25,556 nt of DNA. It comes from RGIG1681 sp045650505 (lineage in GTDB: Bacteria > Bacillota > Clostridia > Christensenellales > UBA1242). Positions 15,709-23,170 of the stretch are shown in pieces. The stretch covers positions 1-25,556 of the forward strand of contig JAZRRE010000013.1 in assembly GCA_045650505.1 (NCBI GenBank), read 5' to 3'. The notes under the pieces are model-generated. The model worked only from the letters and a program-made list of their open reading frames with translations, ran no database searches and was not told the DNA's origin. Each line of letters starts with the position of its first letter. Within the stretch, counting starts at the first letter, position 1. The translations under genes were made by a program, and so were the position numbers.

Positions 15709-17297
15709 TGGCTAAACAAATTTTAACATCAGAAGAAGCAAGAAAAGCATTAAATATTGGAATAAATACAATTGCCGATGCAGTAAAAATAACCCTTGGA
15801 CCAAAAGGTAGAAATGTTGTTTTAGACAGAAAATACACCACTCCACTAATCACCAATGATGGCGTTTCTATTGCAAAAGAAATCGAACTTGAAAATCCAT
15901 TCCATAATATGGGTGCAAATTTAATCAAAGAAGTCTCAATCAAAACCAACGACTGTGCTGGCGATGGCACAACAACTGCTTGCATTCTTGCAAGCTCAAT
16001 GGTTAGCGAAGGTTTAAAAAATATTGCTAGCGGAGCAAATCCAATAATTCTTCGAAAAGGTATTGAAAAAGCCATTAAAGCTGTAGTCAACCATTTAAAA
16101 ACCATCTCTAAACCAATTTCAAATAACACTGAAATCGCTCAAATTGCAAGTATTTCAGCTGGAAGCGAAGAAATTGGAAATTTAATTGCAACCGCATTCG
16201 AAAAAGTTGGAACCGATGGTGTTATCACAATTGAAGAATCAAAAACTTCTCAAACCAACTTAAAACTCACACAAGGCATTGAAATTGATAAAGGTTATAT
16301 CTCCCCATATATGGCATCACAAAACTCAAACGCCACAATTCTTGAAAACCCATATATTTTGGTAACTGATAAAAAAATCACCAATCTAAACGACATTCTC
16401 CCGATTTTAGAGCAAATTATGCAAACCTCAAAACCCCTACTTATTATTGCAGAAGATGTTGATGGAGATGCATTATCAACACTAGCCTTAAACACAATTC
16501 GTGGAAACTTTTTATCAATTGCAATTAAAGCACCTGCCTATGGTGATAAACAAAGAGATTTTCTTGAAGATATTTCGCTTCTAACAGGCGCAACCTATCT
16601 TTCAAAAGATTTAAACACAGACTTAAAAACAATCACTCTAAACGAACTTGGAACAGCATCAAATGTTAAAGTTTATAAAGACAGAACAATTATTTCAAAT
16701 GGAAATGCTGATACAAAAAGCATTGAAATAATCAAAGTCAAACTTCGTGAACTTTTAAAAGAACCCCTCGATGATTTTGAGCAAATTAGACTTGAAGACC
16801 GACTTGCACGTCTTTCAGATGGAATTGCAGTTATTGAAGTTGGTGCTTCAACCGAAGTTGAAATGCAAGAAAAGAAACTTCGCATTGAAGATGCTCTTTC
16901 TGCAACCAAATCAGCAACAAAAGAAGGTATTATTTCCGGAGGCGGCACTGCTCTGTTATTATCGCAAAGCATTTTGAATAACTTAATTTCTTCTTTATCT
17001 GGTGATGAAAAAACAGGTGCGGAAATTGTTAAATTTGCACTCGAATCTCCAATTCGCCAAATTGCAAAAAACGCAGGTGTTGACGATGGTGTTATTGTTC
17101 AAAAAATCAAAGAAAACCAAAATAAAAACATTGGTTATAACGCACTTACCAATGAATTTGTTGATATGTTTGAATGTGGAATTATTGACCCAACAAAAGT
17201 AACTAGGTCAGCTCTTGAAAATGCAGGAAGCATTGCAGGCTCAATTTTAACAACTGAAATTCTTGTAACAGATATACCTGAACCAATAAAAAAATAG
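15708..17297 (+). CDS. groEL: Chaperonin GroEL, divergent and short-tailed
   Basis: GroEL folds proteins in an ATP-driven double ring. The 529-residue product keeps TLGPKGRNVVLD, NDGVSIAKEIE (Asp51), AGDGTTTA (85-91), EDALSAT with the catalytic Asp, and EGIISGGGTALL. It lacks the Gly-Gly-Met-rich C-terminal tail and ends DIPEPIKK, and it is about 15 residues shorter than typical proteins. The apical domain is divergent. It could be the only chaperonin or a paralogue; the window cannot say. It is coupled to groES and followed directly by a perfect hairpin terminator. Confidence 0.94.
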   Translation: MAKQILTSEEARKALNIGINTIADAVKITLGPKGRNVVLDRKYTTPLITNDGVSIAKEIELENPFHNMGANLIKEVSIKTNDCAGDGTTTACILASSMVSEGLKNIASGANPIILRKGIEKAIKAVVNHLKTISKPISNNTEIAQIASISAGSEEIGNLIATAFEKVGTDGVITIEESKTSQTNLKLTQGIEIDKGYISPYMASQNSNATILENPYILVTDKKITNLNDILPILEQIMQTSKPLLIIAEDVDGDALSTLALNTIRGNFLSIAIKAPAYGDKQRDFLEDISLLTGATYLSKDLNTDLKTITLNELGTASNVKVYKDRTIISNGNADTKSIEIIKVKLRELLKEPLDDFEQIRLEDRLARLSDGIAVIEVGASTEVEMQEKKLRIEDALSATKSATKEGIISGGGTALLLSQSILNNLISSLSGDEKTGAEIVKFALESPIRQIAKNAGVDDGVIVQKIKENQNKNIGYNALTNEFVDMFECGIIDPTKVTRSALENAGSIAGSILTTEILVTDIPEPIKK

Positions 17298-17320
17298 CTC
17301 AAATTTGAGCTATTTTTTTA
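17293..17320. terminator. groEL terminator, bidirectional
   Basis: AATAGCTCAAA pairs with TTTGAGCTATT as a perfect palindrome, with T-runs on both strands. It includes the groEL stop codon and lies within a few bases of the convergent gene's stop at 17318. Confidence 0.88.
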
Positions 17321-18319
17321 TTCTCCAATCTTTGTAATATTTTGAATAGATAAAAATCTCTTTTCAAAAGTTGCTTTAGGTTTCTTTTCTTCAGCTACAA
17401 GTTTTTCAGTTTTAACCAATCCTCTCCTAACCATAGGAGTTCTAATAAATCCAGACTCTAAAAGTTCAATTTTAGATTCATTTTCAGCTTGCTTAATTTG
17501 TGAAATTTTCTGTGTTTCAGCGGAATATTGTTTTACTTCTTCTTCAGGTTTTTCTGCCATAATATCAGACATTATATCTTTTAGCGAAATATTAGGATTA
17601 AGTGCTTCATTAAAGTCAAAAATGCTATCACTTGTTTCTGGAATAGAAGAAACAACTGTTTTTGAAGTTGGTGCATTATAAAATATATCATTAAGTTTAT
17701 TCTTTGTTTCATCAGTTTCTTGAATTTTTCTTTCAACCTTTTTGCCAAGCCCAATATCTGAAACCACACTTTGGTCTTCTTTCTTTGGTCTGCCAGGTTT
17801 TCTCATAACACTAGCACCAATCTTTTGATTAAATTGTTCTTTAAGTTTATCAAATCTAGACTTTGAATCACCAGAATTTGAAACACTTACAACTTGTTTA
17901 TTTGAAATAAATGCCCTATCTTCATTTGAAATTGAAGCACCTGCCTCAATTTTATTACAAATATTATAAATTTCGTTTGAAAATAATGTGTAATTATCTT
18001 TATATGTAAGCAAATCAGATTTCATTTCAGCATTATAAACTTTCGAACATCTTTCCTCATATTGCGCCTTTGTATCATCAATAACTGAACAAAGTTTAAG
18101 CAAATCTTCAATCATTGTGGTTTTCAAATATTTCAATTTACGCTCAAAAAGTACAAGTGCCCTAGCTGACGCTTTTTCTCTTTCTTTATATTCAGAAATA
18201 ACTTTTTTATCACGAGCTGAAGCTTTTTCAAGTTTAGAAACTTTATCATTTGCTTCAACAAACGAAATCTCTTTTTGAGTCAACTCTTCAACACTTGCCA
18301 TTTGTGATTTTTTAACCAT
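17318..18319 (-). CDS. Coiled-coil protein with an AT-hook-like motif, function unknown
   Basis: I do not recognise this 333-residue protein. It has no signal peptide or membrane helix. Residues about 10-125 form charged helices likely to be a coiled coil. At 173-181 there is MRKPGRPKKED-type sequence with the core PGRPKK, an AT-hook-like minor-groove binding motif. The rest is Ser/Glu/Lys-rich and probably disordered, with a basic C-terminus (MVRRGLVK, KKPKATFEKRF). The ATG at 18319 overlaps the end of lgt by eight bases and uses an AAGGTG inside lgt, so the two are coupled. A role in DNA or RNA binding is possible but rests on one motif. Confidence 0.6.
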   Translation of the reverse strand: MVKKSQMASVEELTQKEISFVEANDKVSKLEKASARDKKVISEYKEREKASARALVLFERKLKYLKTTMIEDLLKLCSVIDDTKAQYEERCSKVYNAEMKSDLLTYKDNYTLFSNEIYNICNKIEAGASISNEDRAFISNKQVVSVSNSGDSKSRFDKLKEQFNQKIGASVMRKPGRPKKEDQSVVSDIGLGKKVERKIQETDETKNKLNDIFYNAPTSKTVVSSIPETSDSIFDFNEALNPNISLKDIMSDIMAEKPEEEVKQYSAETQKISQIKQAENESKIELLESGFIRTPMVRRGLVKTEKLVAEEKKPKATFEKRFLSIQNITKIGE

Positions 18320-19109
18320 TCTTTTTCACCTTTTTCTTTGTTGCAATTCTAATTGATACAGCAACATAAATAATAAATCCAATAATAATCATTAAAAAGC
18401 TCATTACACTTGAAATTTTTATAGCATTCCAAGTTAAAATATAAGCTGGATTGCGAAGAGGCTCTAAAATTGTTCTAACAACACCGTAATAAATCAAATA
18501 AAGTGATGTTGCATAACCATCAGTAATTTGATTGAAATAAACATTAGTCAAAAGACCAAAACCAATCAAGTTACATATAGATTCAAAGAAGAATAATGCG
18601 ATATAAGTTGTACCTTCAATATTAACAACCAAAGGAAAAAACGAAAACCATAAATCTGATGGAACCGCAAAACCATAAACTTCTTGATTAAAATAGTTAC
18701 CCCATCTGCCAATTGCTTGAGCTAAAATGAGTGCCACAACCAAAACATCAAAATATTTAAAGATGTTTTTATCCCTTTTTATCACTAAACAATAAAAGAG
18801 CAAGCCGATTGCACCGCAAACAATTCCTCCAATAATACTCAATCCACCTGTTCTAAAATTAAAAAATTCAGAAAATTCCAAAGAGTCTTCAAATAAAACC
18901 GAAAAAAGTCTTGCACCCAAAACACCTGTAGGCAAAACTACAAGTGCAATATTCATTGGCATATCAGAACCATAACCTTTTTTCTTTGAATACACTGCTG
19001 CAATCAAAAGCGCAATAATTATTGCACAACAAATAATAAGCCCATACCAATAAATATCGTATCCTTTAATTGTAAAAGCAACTCTATCAACATTTAAAAA
19101 ACTCATCAT
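18312..19109 (-). CDS. lgt: Prolipoprotein diacylglyceryl transferase
   Basis: Lgt transfers diacylglycerol from phosphatidylglycerol to the lipobox cysteine of prolipoproteins at the membrane. The 265-residue, multi-pass protein has YWYGLII, GARLFSVLF, the signature QAIGRWGNYFNQEVYG (Arg135, Asn138, Glu143) and GVVRTILEPLR (Arg212, Glu216). The usual GGLxIHGG is GGLSIIGG, so the His studied as essential in E. coli (His103) is Ile93, and the HPTFLYE segment is YIALFFFE. The family is sure; full activity is not. ATG ATG stands at 19109-19104, with no Shine-Dalgarno and a promoter ending six bases upstream. The last eight bases overlap the next gene. Confidence 0.92.
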   Translation of the reverse strand: MMSFLNVDRVAFTIKGYDIYWYGLIICCAIIIALLIAAVYSKKKGYGSDMPMNIALVVLPTGVLGARLFSVLFEDSLEFSEFFNFRTGGLSIIGGIVCGAIGLLFYCLVIKRDKNIFKYFDVLVVALILAQAIGRWGNYFNQEVYGFAVPSDLWFSFFPLVVNIEGTTYIALFFFESICNLIGFGLLTNVYFNQITDGYATSLYLIYYGVVRTILEPLRNPAYILTWNAIKISSVMSFLMIIIGFIIYVAVSIRIATKKKVKKNG

Positions 19110-19115
19110 ACTATT

Positions 19116-19144
19116 ATTATATTAATTAAAAAAAATAAAGTCAA
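19116..19144 (-). promoter_or_regulatory. lgt promoter, abutting the start codon
   Basis: The minus strand reads TTGACT (19139-19144), 17 bases, TATAAT (19116-19121). Only six bases separate it from the ATG at 19109, so the transcript should begin at or inside the first or second ATG, making it leaderless like the uvrB transcript. Confidence 0.75.
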
Positions 19145-19150
19145 GAAAGT

Positions 19151-19184
19151 AAAAAATCCTATGAGAAATTTCATAGGATTTTTT
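19151..19184. terminator. Terminator of the 733-residue protein gene
   Basis: A perfect 14-base-pair stem (19151-19164 with 19171-19184; core ATCCTATGA/TCATAGGAT) has T-runs on both strands. It ends the gene that stops at 19203 and insulates the lgt promoter next to it. Confidence 0.9.
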
Positions 19185-19202
19185 ACTTATATATTTTTAT
19201 GA

Positions 19203-21404
19203 TTAAGGTTGTTTAACATTACCTTCAAGACCTGTTGAAGGATTTGTAACTGTAATTCCAAGTTGAGTTGAAACTAAATCCATAGCTTTTGAAATATCTG
19301 TTGTGCTTTCACCTGTCATATATTCATAGATTGTTAAGATAAGTTCAGCTGAATCAACAGTAAGTGACTCAATTTGAGATTTCAAACTGGCGATTTCATC
19401 TTGAGCTTTTTTAAGTTCTGCTGCAAGAGCAGTTTTTTCACCATCAATCTTATTATAATTTTCAAGTAAAGTATTATATTTATTAATTTCATCAGCAAGT
19501 TGTTTATTCAAATCAGCAACTTGTTTTGTTAAATTTTCAACTTGAGTTTTCAATTCACTTTCACTTTTTTCAAGTGCAGCAATTCTATCACGAAGCTCTT
19601 TTTCTGTTATAACACCTGCATCATATTTAGCTTGCAATTCTTCTTTTTCTTTTGTTAAATCTGCAACAGATTTTTGAGCAGTTGCAAGGTCAGCCTTGGC
19701 TTGTTCAAGTTCACCTGAAAGTTTTTGATTTTCTGCTGTAAGTGTTTCCACTTGTGTTTGCAACATATTGTTAGCCGCAGTAAGTGTTGTGTTTTCACCT
19801 GTAACTCTTTGAACTTCTGCTTCTAATTCTGCAATTCTATTTTCATAAGCCTCAACTTTAGCTTGCAATTCTTGAATTGTTTTAACATTATCAGTTGTTG
19901 CAATAACTTCTTGAAGCTTAATGATTTCATTTTGCAAGTCACCAACTTTAGCTGTAAGTGCATCAATTGATGCTTTAAGACCATCATTAGATTTAATTAA
20001 ATCAGCATTTTGTGTTTTATAGTTCTCAAGTGTTGTATTAACTGCATTAAAATCAACAAGAAGAGCTGCATAATTTGCAATTGCAAGTCTCTTATCTTCG
20101 CTCATTCCAGCAATACTGCTTGAAAGCGATTTGAAAGTGTTTGCATTTTCAGCACTCTCACCTTCAAATTTTGTTCCTGCAAATTTTGCAACAAAACTAT
20201 CAACAGCAGCTTCAAATGAAGTTTGTTCTTCTTTTGTATAATCGCCATCTAAAAGCATATTTTGAAGAACCACACCAATTTCATTAACTGAATCCACAAA
20301 TTCAACATAAGCTGATTCAACTTGTGCAGCATCTGATGTATCTACATTTCCAGGAATAACAGATGAACCATCACCACCTGATGCAATCAATGCTGCAACA
20401 AGTGCGGTAACACCAACACCCCCACCAAAACCAGCTGCAACTTTCCAGAATGTTGCACCTCTTGATTTTCTATCAACTCTTGCTGAAATTTCATCAAGTT
20501 TTGTATGTACTGAAGCCATTGAACTTTCAAGACCATCTAATTTTGTGTGAGCTGATGTCATCGAATTGTCAATTTTATTAAGTTTACGATGAACACCACC
20601 AAGTGATTTAGAAACACCACCAATACCTGCATATAAACCACCAAGTCTCTTGCTCATAGCTGCAATACGTTTTTGAGATTCAACATCTCTTGTTCTACTT
20701 GCACCAGAAGCTGCGATAATTAAATCTCTAACTTCATTAATCTTCTTACCGGTTGATTTTGCAATTGCTTTTGATAAATAATCACTTTCAGCAGCATTTG
20801 CAACAACCGAAGCTAAAATAGCTTCTTCAGAAGCATCAATTTCAGCAAGCACTTCCTCTTTTGTTTTTGCATTTTCTTTGGTAAGTTTTAAAATTCCACG
20901 AACTTTTTCAAGTTCAGCTTCTAAATCACCATTTTTTCTAATAACTTCTGTAAGATTACCACGAAGTCCTGAAACTACTGAATATAATTTAATGTCGCGT
21001 GCAAGAATAATAGAGTTAGTTTCTCTAACCTCTTTACCTACATCTAAACGAAGTGCTCTAATTCTTGCTGTATTATCTGGGTCATTAGCAACGGTTGTAA
21101 TTTGTGCAAGCCCACTCTTTCCAAGAATATCTTTAATATATTGAATGTAAGCTGTTTCATTTGGTTTAATTTTAGCATGAGTTGAAGTTGCAAGATAATT
21201 CTTTTCAAGTCTGCTAAAGAATTGGTCAAATGATTCAACATTACTCATTCTCATTCTGCCAAAAAATTCAACATACGAATTAAATGCAGCAAGAAGACCA
21301 GACATATTTGGGTCACCAGCAAGTCTAATAACTGATTTTTCCTTCATTATGTCACGGATAATATGATATTCTCTAATTCTTTTTACTACTTCATTTTGTT
21401 CCAT
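19203..21404 (-). CDS. 733-residue membrane coiled-coil protein, no known family
   Basis: An AAGGGAG site precedes the ATG. Residues 1-250 are a soluble helical region with no motif I know. Residues 253-308 are four 14-residue repeats (RLGGLYAGIGGVSK, SLGGVHRKLNKIDN, SMTSAHTKLDGLES, SMASVHTKLDEISA). A Gly-rich hydrophobic segment at about 319-343 (FWKVAAGFGGGVGVTALVAALIASGG covers it in two parts) is probably a membrane helix. After it come an acidic linker, a helical domain to about 450, and a long regular coiled coil at about 455-683 rich in Leu, Glu, Gln and Lys. A short C-terminal domain has SAELILTIYEYMTG. It has its own promoter and terminator. The layout suggests a filament or tether at the envelope; that is inference. 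Confidence 0.75.
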   Translation of the reverse strand: MEQNEVVKRIREYHIIRDIMKEKSVIRLAGDPNMSGLLAAFNSYVEFFGRMRMSNVESFDQFFSRLEKNYLATSTHAKIKPNETAYIQYIKDILGKSGLAQITTVANDPDNTARIRALRLDVGKEVRETNSIILARDIKLYSVVSGLRGNLTEVIRKNGDLEAELEKVRGILKLTKENAKTKEEVLAEIDASEEAILASVVANAAESDYLSKAIAKSTGKKINEVRDLIIAASGASRTRDVESQKRIAAMSKRLGGLYAGIGGVSKSLGGVHRKLNKIDNSMTSAHTKLDGLESSMASVHTKLDEISARVDRKSRGATFWKVAAGFGGGVGVTALVAALIASGGDGSSVIPGNVDTSDAAQVESAYVEFVDSVNEIGVVLQNMLLDGDYTKEEQTSFEAAVDSFVAKFAGTKFEGESAENANTFKSLSSSIAGMSEDKRLAIANYAALLVDFNAVNTTLENYKTQNADLIKSNDGLKASIDALTAKVGDLQNEIIKLQEVIATTDNVKTIQELQAKVEAYENRIAELEAEVQRVTGENTTLTAANNMLQTQVETLTAENQKLSGELEQAKADLATAQKSVADLTKEKEELQAKYDAGVITEKELRDRIAALEKSESELKTQVENLTKQVADLNKQLADEINKYNTLLENYNKIDGEKTALAAELKKAQDEIASLKSQIESLTVDSAELILTIYEYMTGESTTDISKAMDLVSTQLGITVTNPSTGLEGNVKQP
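20481..20648 (-). repeat. Four 14-codon repeats before the membrane helix
   Basis: This stretch codes for residues 253-308 of the 733-residue protein. Each unit follows the pattern [RS]-[LM]-x-[GS]-x-[HYx]-x-K/G-[LI]-x-x-[ILV]-x-x. The last two units share HTKLD exactly. Fourteen residues is two heptads, so the repeats probably extend a coiled coil up to the membrane. Confidence 0.6.
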
Positions 21405-21556
21405 AAATATCTCCCTTAATCATATTTTTACGAACGAATTTTAACACATCGCAAGCATAAAATCAATACAAATTTGATTTATTACATAAATAATTATATG
21501 CAAGCGTTTTGTTAAATGATACAGCATTACATAAAAAATTTGTAAAAAACTGCAAA

Positions 21557-21574
21557 CCATACCTAGATATGGTT
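21557..21574 (-). promoter_or_regulatory. Imperfect palindrome at the start of the 733-residue gene's transcript
   Basis: ACCATA-cctaga-TATGGT is an 18-base palindrome with only the inner bases mismatched. It falls at about +1 to +18 from the predicted promoter, so it could be an operator or a 5' protective hairpin. The rest of the 250-base gap to recX is AT-rich with nothing else seen apart from the promoter and terminator. Confidence 0.4.
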
Positions 21575-21580
21575 ACTAAT

Positions 21581-21609
21581 ATAATACTATAAAAACCCCA
21601 AAAAGTCAA
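21581..21609 (-). promoter_or_regulatory. Promoter of the 733-residue protein gene
   Basis: The minus strand reads TTGACT (21604-21609), 17 bases, TATTAT (21581-21586). This gives a leader of about 170 bases before the ATG at 21404, long compared with the neighbours. Confidence 0.6.
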
Positions 21610-21630
21610 TACCCATTTTAATTTTTTTTG

Positions 21631-21669
21631 TAATAAAAAAATAACTTTTCAAACACTAGTTCGAAAAGT
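21631..21669 (-). terminator. recX terminator
   Basis: ACTTTTCGAAC (minus strand, 21669-21659) pairs with GTTTGAAAAGT (21654-21644) through one G-T pair, and then T-rich sequence follows. The stem includes the recX stop codon. Confidence 0.75.
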
Positions 21670-22294
21670 CATAATCATCATTATCAGCATTTATCAAATG
21701 TTTTGTTGCCTGTTTTATCACATTAAATGCAAACCCCTTTCTTGAAAGTGAAGCATATAGTTTTTGCACAGCACCATCCTTCGATAAATCTTTACTATTT
21801 GCATATTTTTCAGCCTGTTTCTTACATAACTCAATTTCTTGAAAATCGCTGTTATCTCCAATAATTTGGTGTATTATGTCTGCTGATATACCCTTTTGCA
21901 TAAGTTTATTTTCAATCATTTTCTTTGAATACTTTTTATTTTGTTCTATATATAGTTTTGCAAATAAATTATCATCAACATAATGATATTCTTCAAGCTT
22001 ATCAAGAGCTGTCATTATAACTCTCTTTTCATACCCTTTTTTCAAAAGCTTTTCATAAAGCTCTTTTTTTGAATGCATTCTAGTTCCAATATATTCATTT
22101 GCTTTTTCAATGGCTGATTTAACTTCACTATCAAAAATAGCATCTTTAATGAGTTCCTCATCAACTTCAGAACCAAGTTTAAGCCTAAAAATAACAGCTG
22201 TTTCTTTATTTAAGCCACAAAAAAAAGCATTATCAACAAAAATATTGACACGCTTTTTATTTTTTTGTTCTTCAATTTTAGTAATAATTGCCAT
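21656..22294 (-). CDS. recX: Regulatory protein RecX
   Basis: RecX restrains RecA filament growth. The 212-residue protein is basic and has the three-helix repeats typical of the family: IGTRMHSKKELYEKLLKKGY, followed by ALDKLEEYHYVDDNLFAKLY, KKYSKKMIENKLMQKGIS, and a last repeat YASLSRKGFAFNVIKQA. The N-terminal 60 residues form the extra domain often seen in Bacillota RecX. The open frame runs to 22414 inside yigZ, but MAIITKIEEQ at 22294 is the likely start: it lies one base after the yigZ stop, which indicates coupled translation; no strong Shine-Dalgarno is close. recA is not in the window. Confidence 0.88.
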   Translation of the reverse strand: MAIITKIEEQKNKKRVNIFVDNAFFCGLNKETAVIFRLKLGSEVDEELIKDAIFDSEVKSAIEKANEYIGTRMHSKKELYEKLLKKGYEKRVIMTALDKLEEYHYVDDNLFAKLYIEQNKKYSKKMIENKLMQKGISADIIHQIIGDNSDFQEIELCKKQAEKYANSKDLSKDGAVQKLYASLSRKGFAFNVIKQATKHLINADNDDYDFSN

Positions 22295-22295
22295 T

Positions 22296-23009
22296 TTATT
22301 GTTCAGTTTCTTCACCTTTATATTCAAATTTATAGAAACCTGTTCCATAAGTGCTAATAGAACCAGCACCACGAGTTCTAGCACGAATACTGCTAACAAG
22401 TCTTTCAGATGCATTAACCGGAACAGCTATTTTTATGATAGGCATTGATTCATCATTCTTTTGTTCAATAACGTGAATTTGACTATCAGTGAAAAGTTTG
22501 CTAACTGCACCATAGTTTTGATAAGAAACTTTAATTTCAACTTCGTTGCAGAACACCATTCTATACTTTTTAGCTTCATCAATTGCCCCAGCAGCAACAG
22601 CGTTATAAACACGGGTAAGCTTACTTTTACCAAGTTCAACACCACCAAAATATCTAACAACAGCAACAAGAGTATTTGTTACCTTCTTTTGCTTAATTGC
22701 TTCAAAAATAGGTGCACCTGCCGAACCTGCTGGTTCACCATCATCATTGTTTTTAGCAACACTATAATCTTCACCAAGCATAAAAGCATAAGCAACGTGC
22801 TTGGCGTTTTTATTGCTCTTTTTAAGATTTCCAATAATGTCGTGAACTTCATCATCGCTAGTTACTTGAAAAGCCATACCAATGAATCTAGATTTTTTTA
22901 TAACCATTTCAACAGGAATCATTTGTTCAATTGAAATATAGTCATTTTTAACTTCTTGTTGAACTTGACCTTCTTCTTCATAAATGGTATCAACGCTTAC
23001 ATATCCCAT
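22296..23009 (-). CDS. yigZ: YigZ/IMPACT family protein
   Basis: The 237-residue protein has the UPF0029/IMPACT N-terminal domain: KKSRFIG (38-44), AKHVAYAF, NDDGEPAGSAGAP (88-100) and VVRYFGGVELGKSKL (117-131). The C-terminal part has the DUF1949 ferredoxin-like layout. In eukaryotes IMPACT modulates Gcn2; the bacterial role is not settled, though a translation link is proposed. The ATG at 23009 has GGAG just upstream, and the frame to 23108 has no such site. About 25 residues rich in Glu and Gln precede the domain. It heads an operon with recX and is divergent from the NifU-like gene. Confidence 0.9.
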   Translation of the reverse strand: MGYVSVDTIYEEEGQVQQEVKNDYISIEQMIPVEMVIKKSRFIGMAFQVTSDDEVHDIIGNLKKSNKNAKHVAYAFMLGEDYSVAKNNDDGEPAGSAGAPIFEAIKQKKVTNTLVAVVRYFGGVELGKSKLTRVYNAVAAGAIDEAKKYRMVFCNEVEIKVSYQNYGAVSKLFTDSQIHVIEQKNDESMPIIKIAVPVNASERLVSSIRARTRGAGSISTYGTGFYKFEYKGEETEQ

Positions 23010-23041
23010 ATAATTCTCCAATCTAATAAGATTACATAATA

Positions 23042-23069
23042 AATATAGCATAAAATATCCCAATTTCAA
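23042..23069 (-). promoter_or_regulatory. Promoter of yigZ-recX
   Basis: TTGAAA (23064-23069), 16 bases and TATATT (23042-23047) on the minus strand lie 33 bases before the yigZ start. Confidence 0.5.
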
Positions 23070-23102
23070 AACATAAATGGTCAATTTGTATAAATTAAAT
23101 TC

Positions 23103-23132
23103 TTGCAATTACTATTTTTAGTGTGTTATACT
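23103..23132 (+). promoter_or_regulatory. Promoter of the NifU-like/GGGtGRT operon
   Basis: TTGCAA (23103-23108), 18 bases and TATACT (23127-23132) lie about 38 bases before the ATG at 23171. The leader is short and holds the GAGGTG ribosome binding site. Confidence 0.55.
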
Positions 23133-23170
23133 TGATGTGGCTAATTATAGCAAATTTAATGAGGTGAATT

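Noticed and set aside
15635..16129. 164-residue open frame opposite groES-groEL
   Set aside because: Antisense shadow of well-conserved coding sequence, with no ribosome binding site or recognisable domain.
21431..21440. ACGAACGAAT as a LexA/SOS box
   Set aside because: It lacks the second GTTC half at the required spacing, and no SOS gene starts there.
22295..22414. 40-residue extension of recX inside yigZ
   Set aside because: It would overlap yigZ by 118 bases; the start at 22294, one base after the yigZ stop, matches RecX.
22461..22934. 157-residue plus-strand frame opposite yigZ
   Set aside because: Antisense shadow; composition is low-complexity Asn/Ser/Phe and no ribosome binding site is present.
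23010..23108. 33-residue extension of yigZ, rich in Leu and Tyr
   Set aside because: There is no ribosome binding site, it would cross the predicted promoter, and GGAG sits right before the ATG at 23009.
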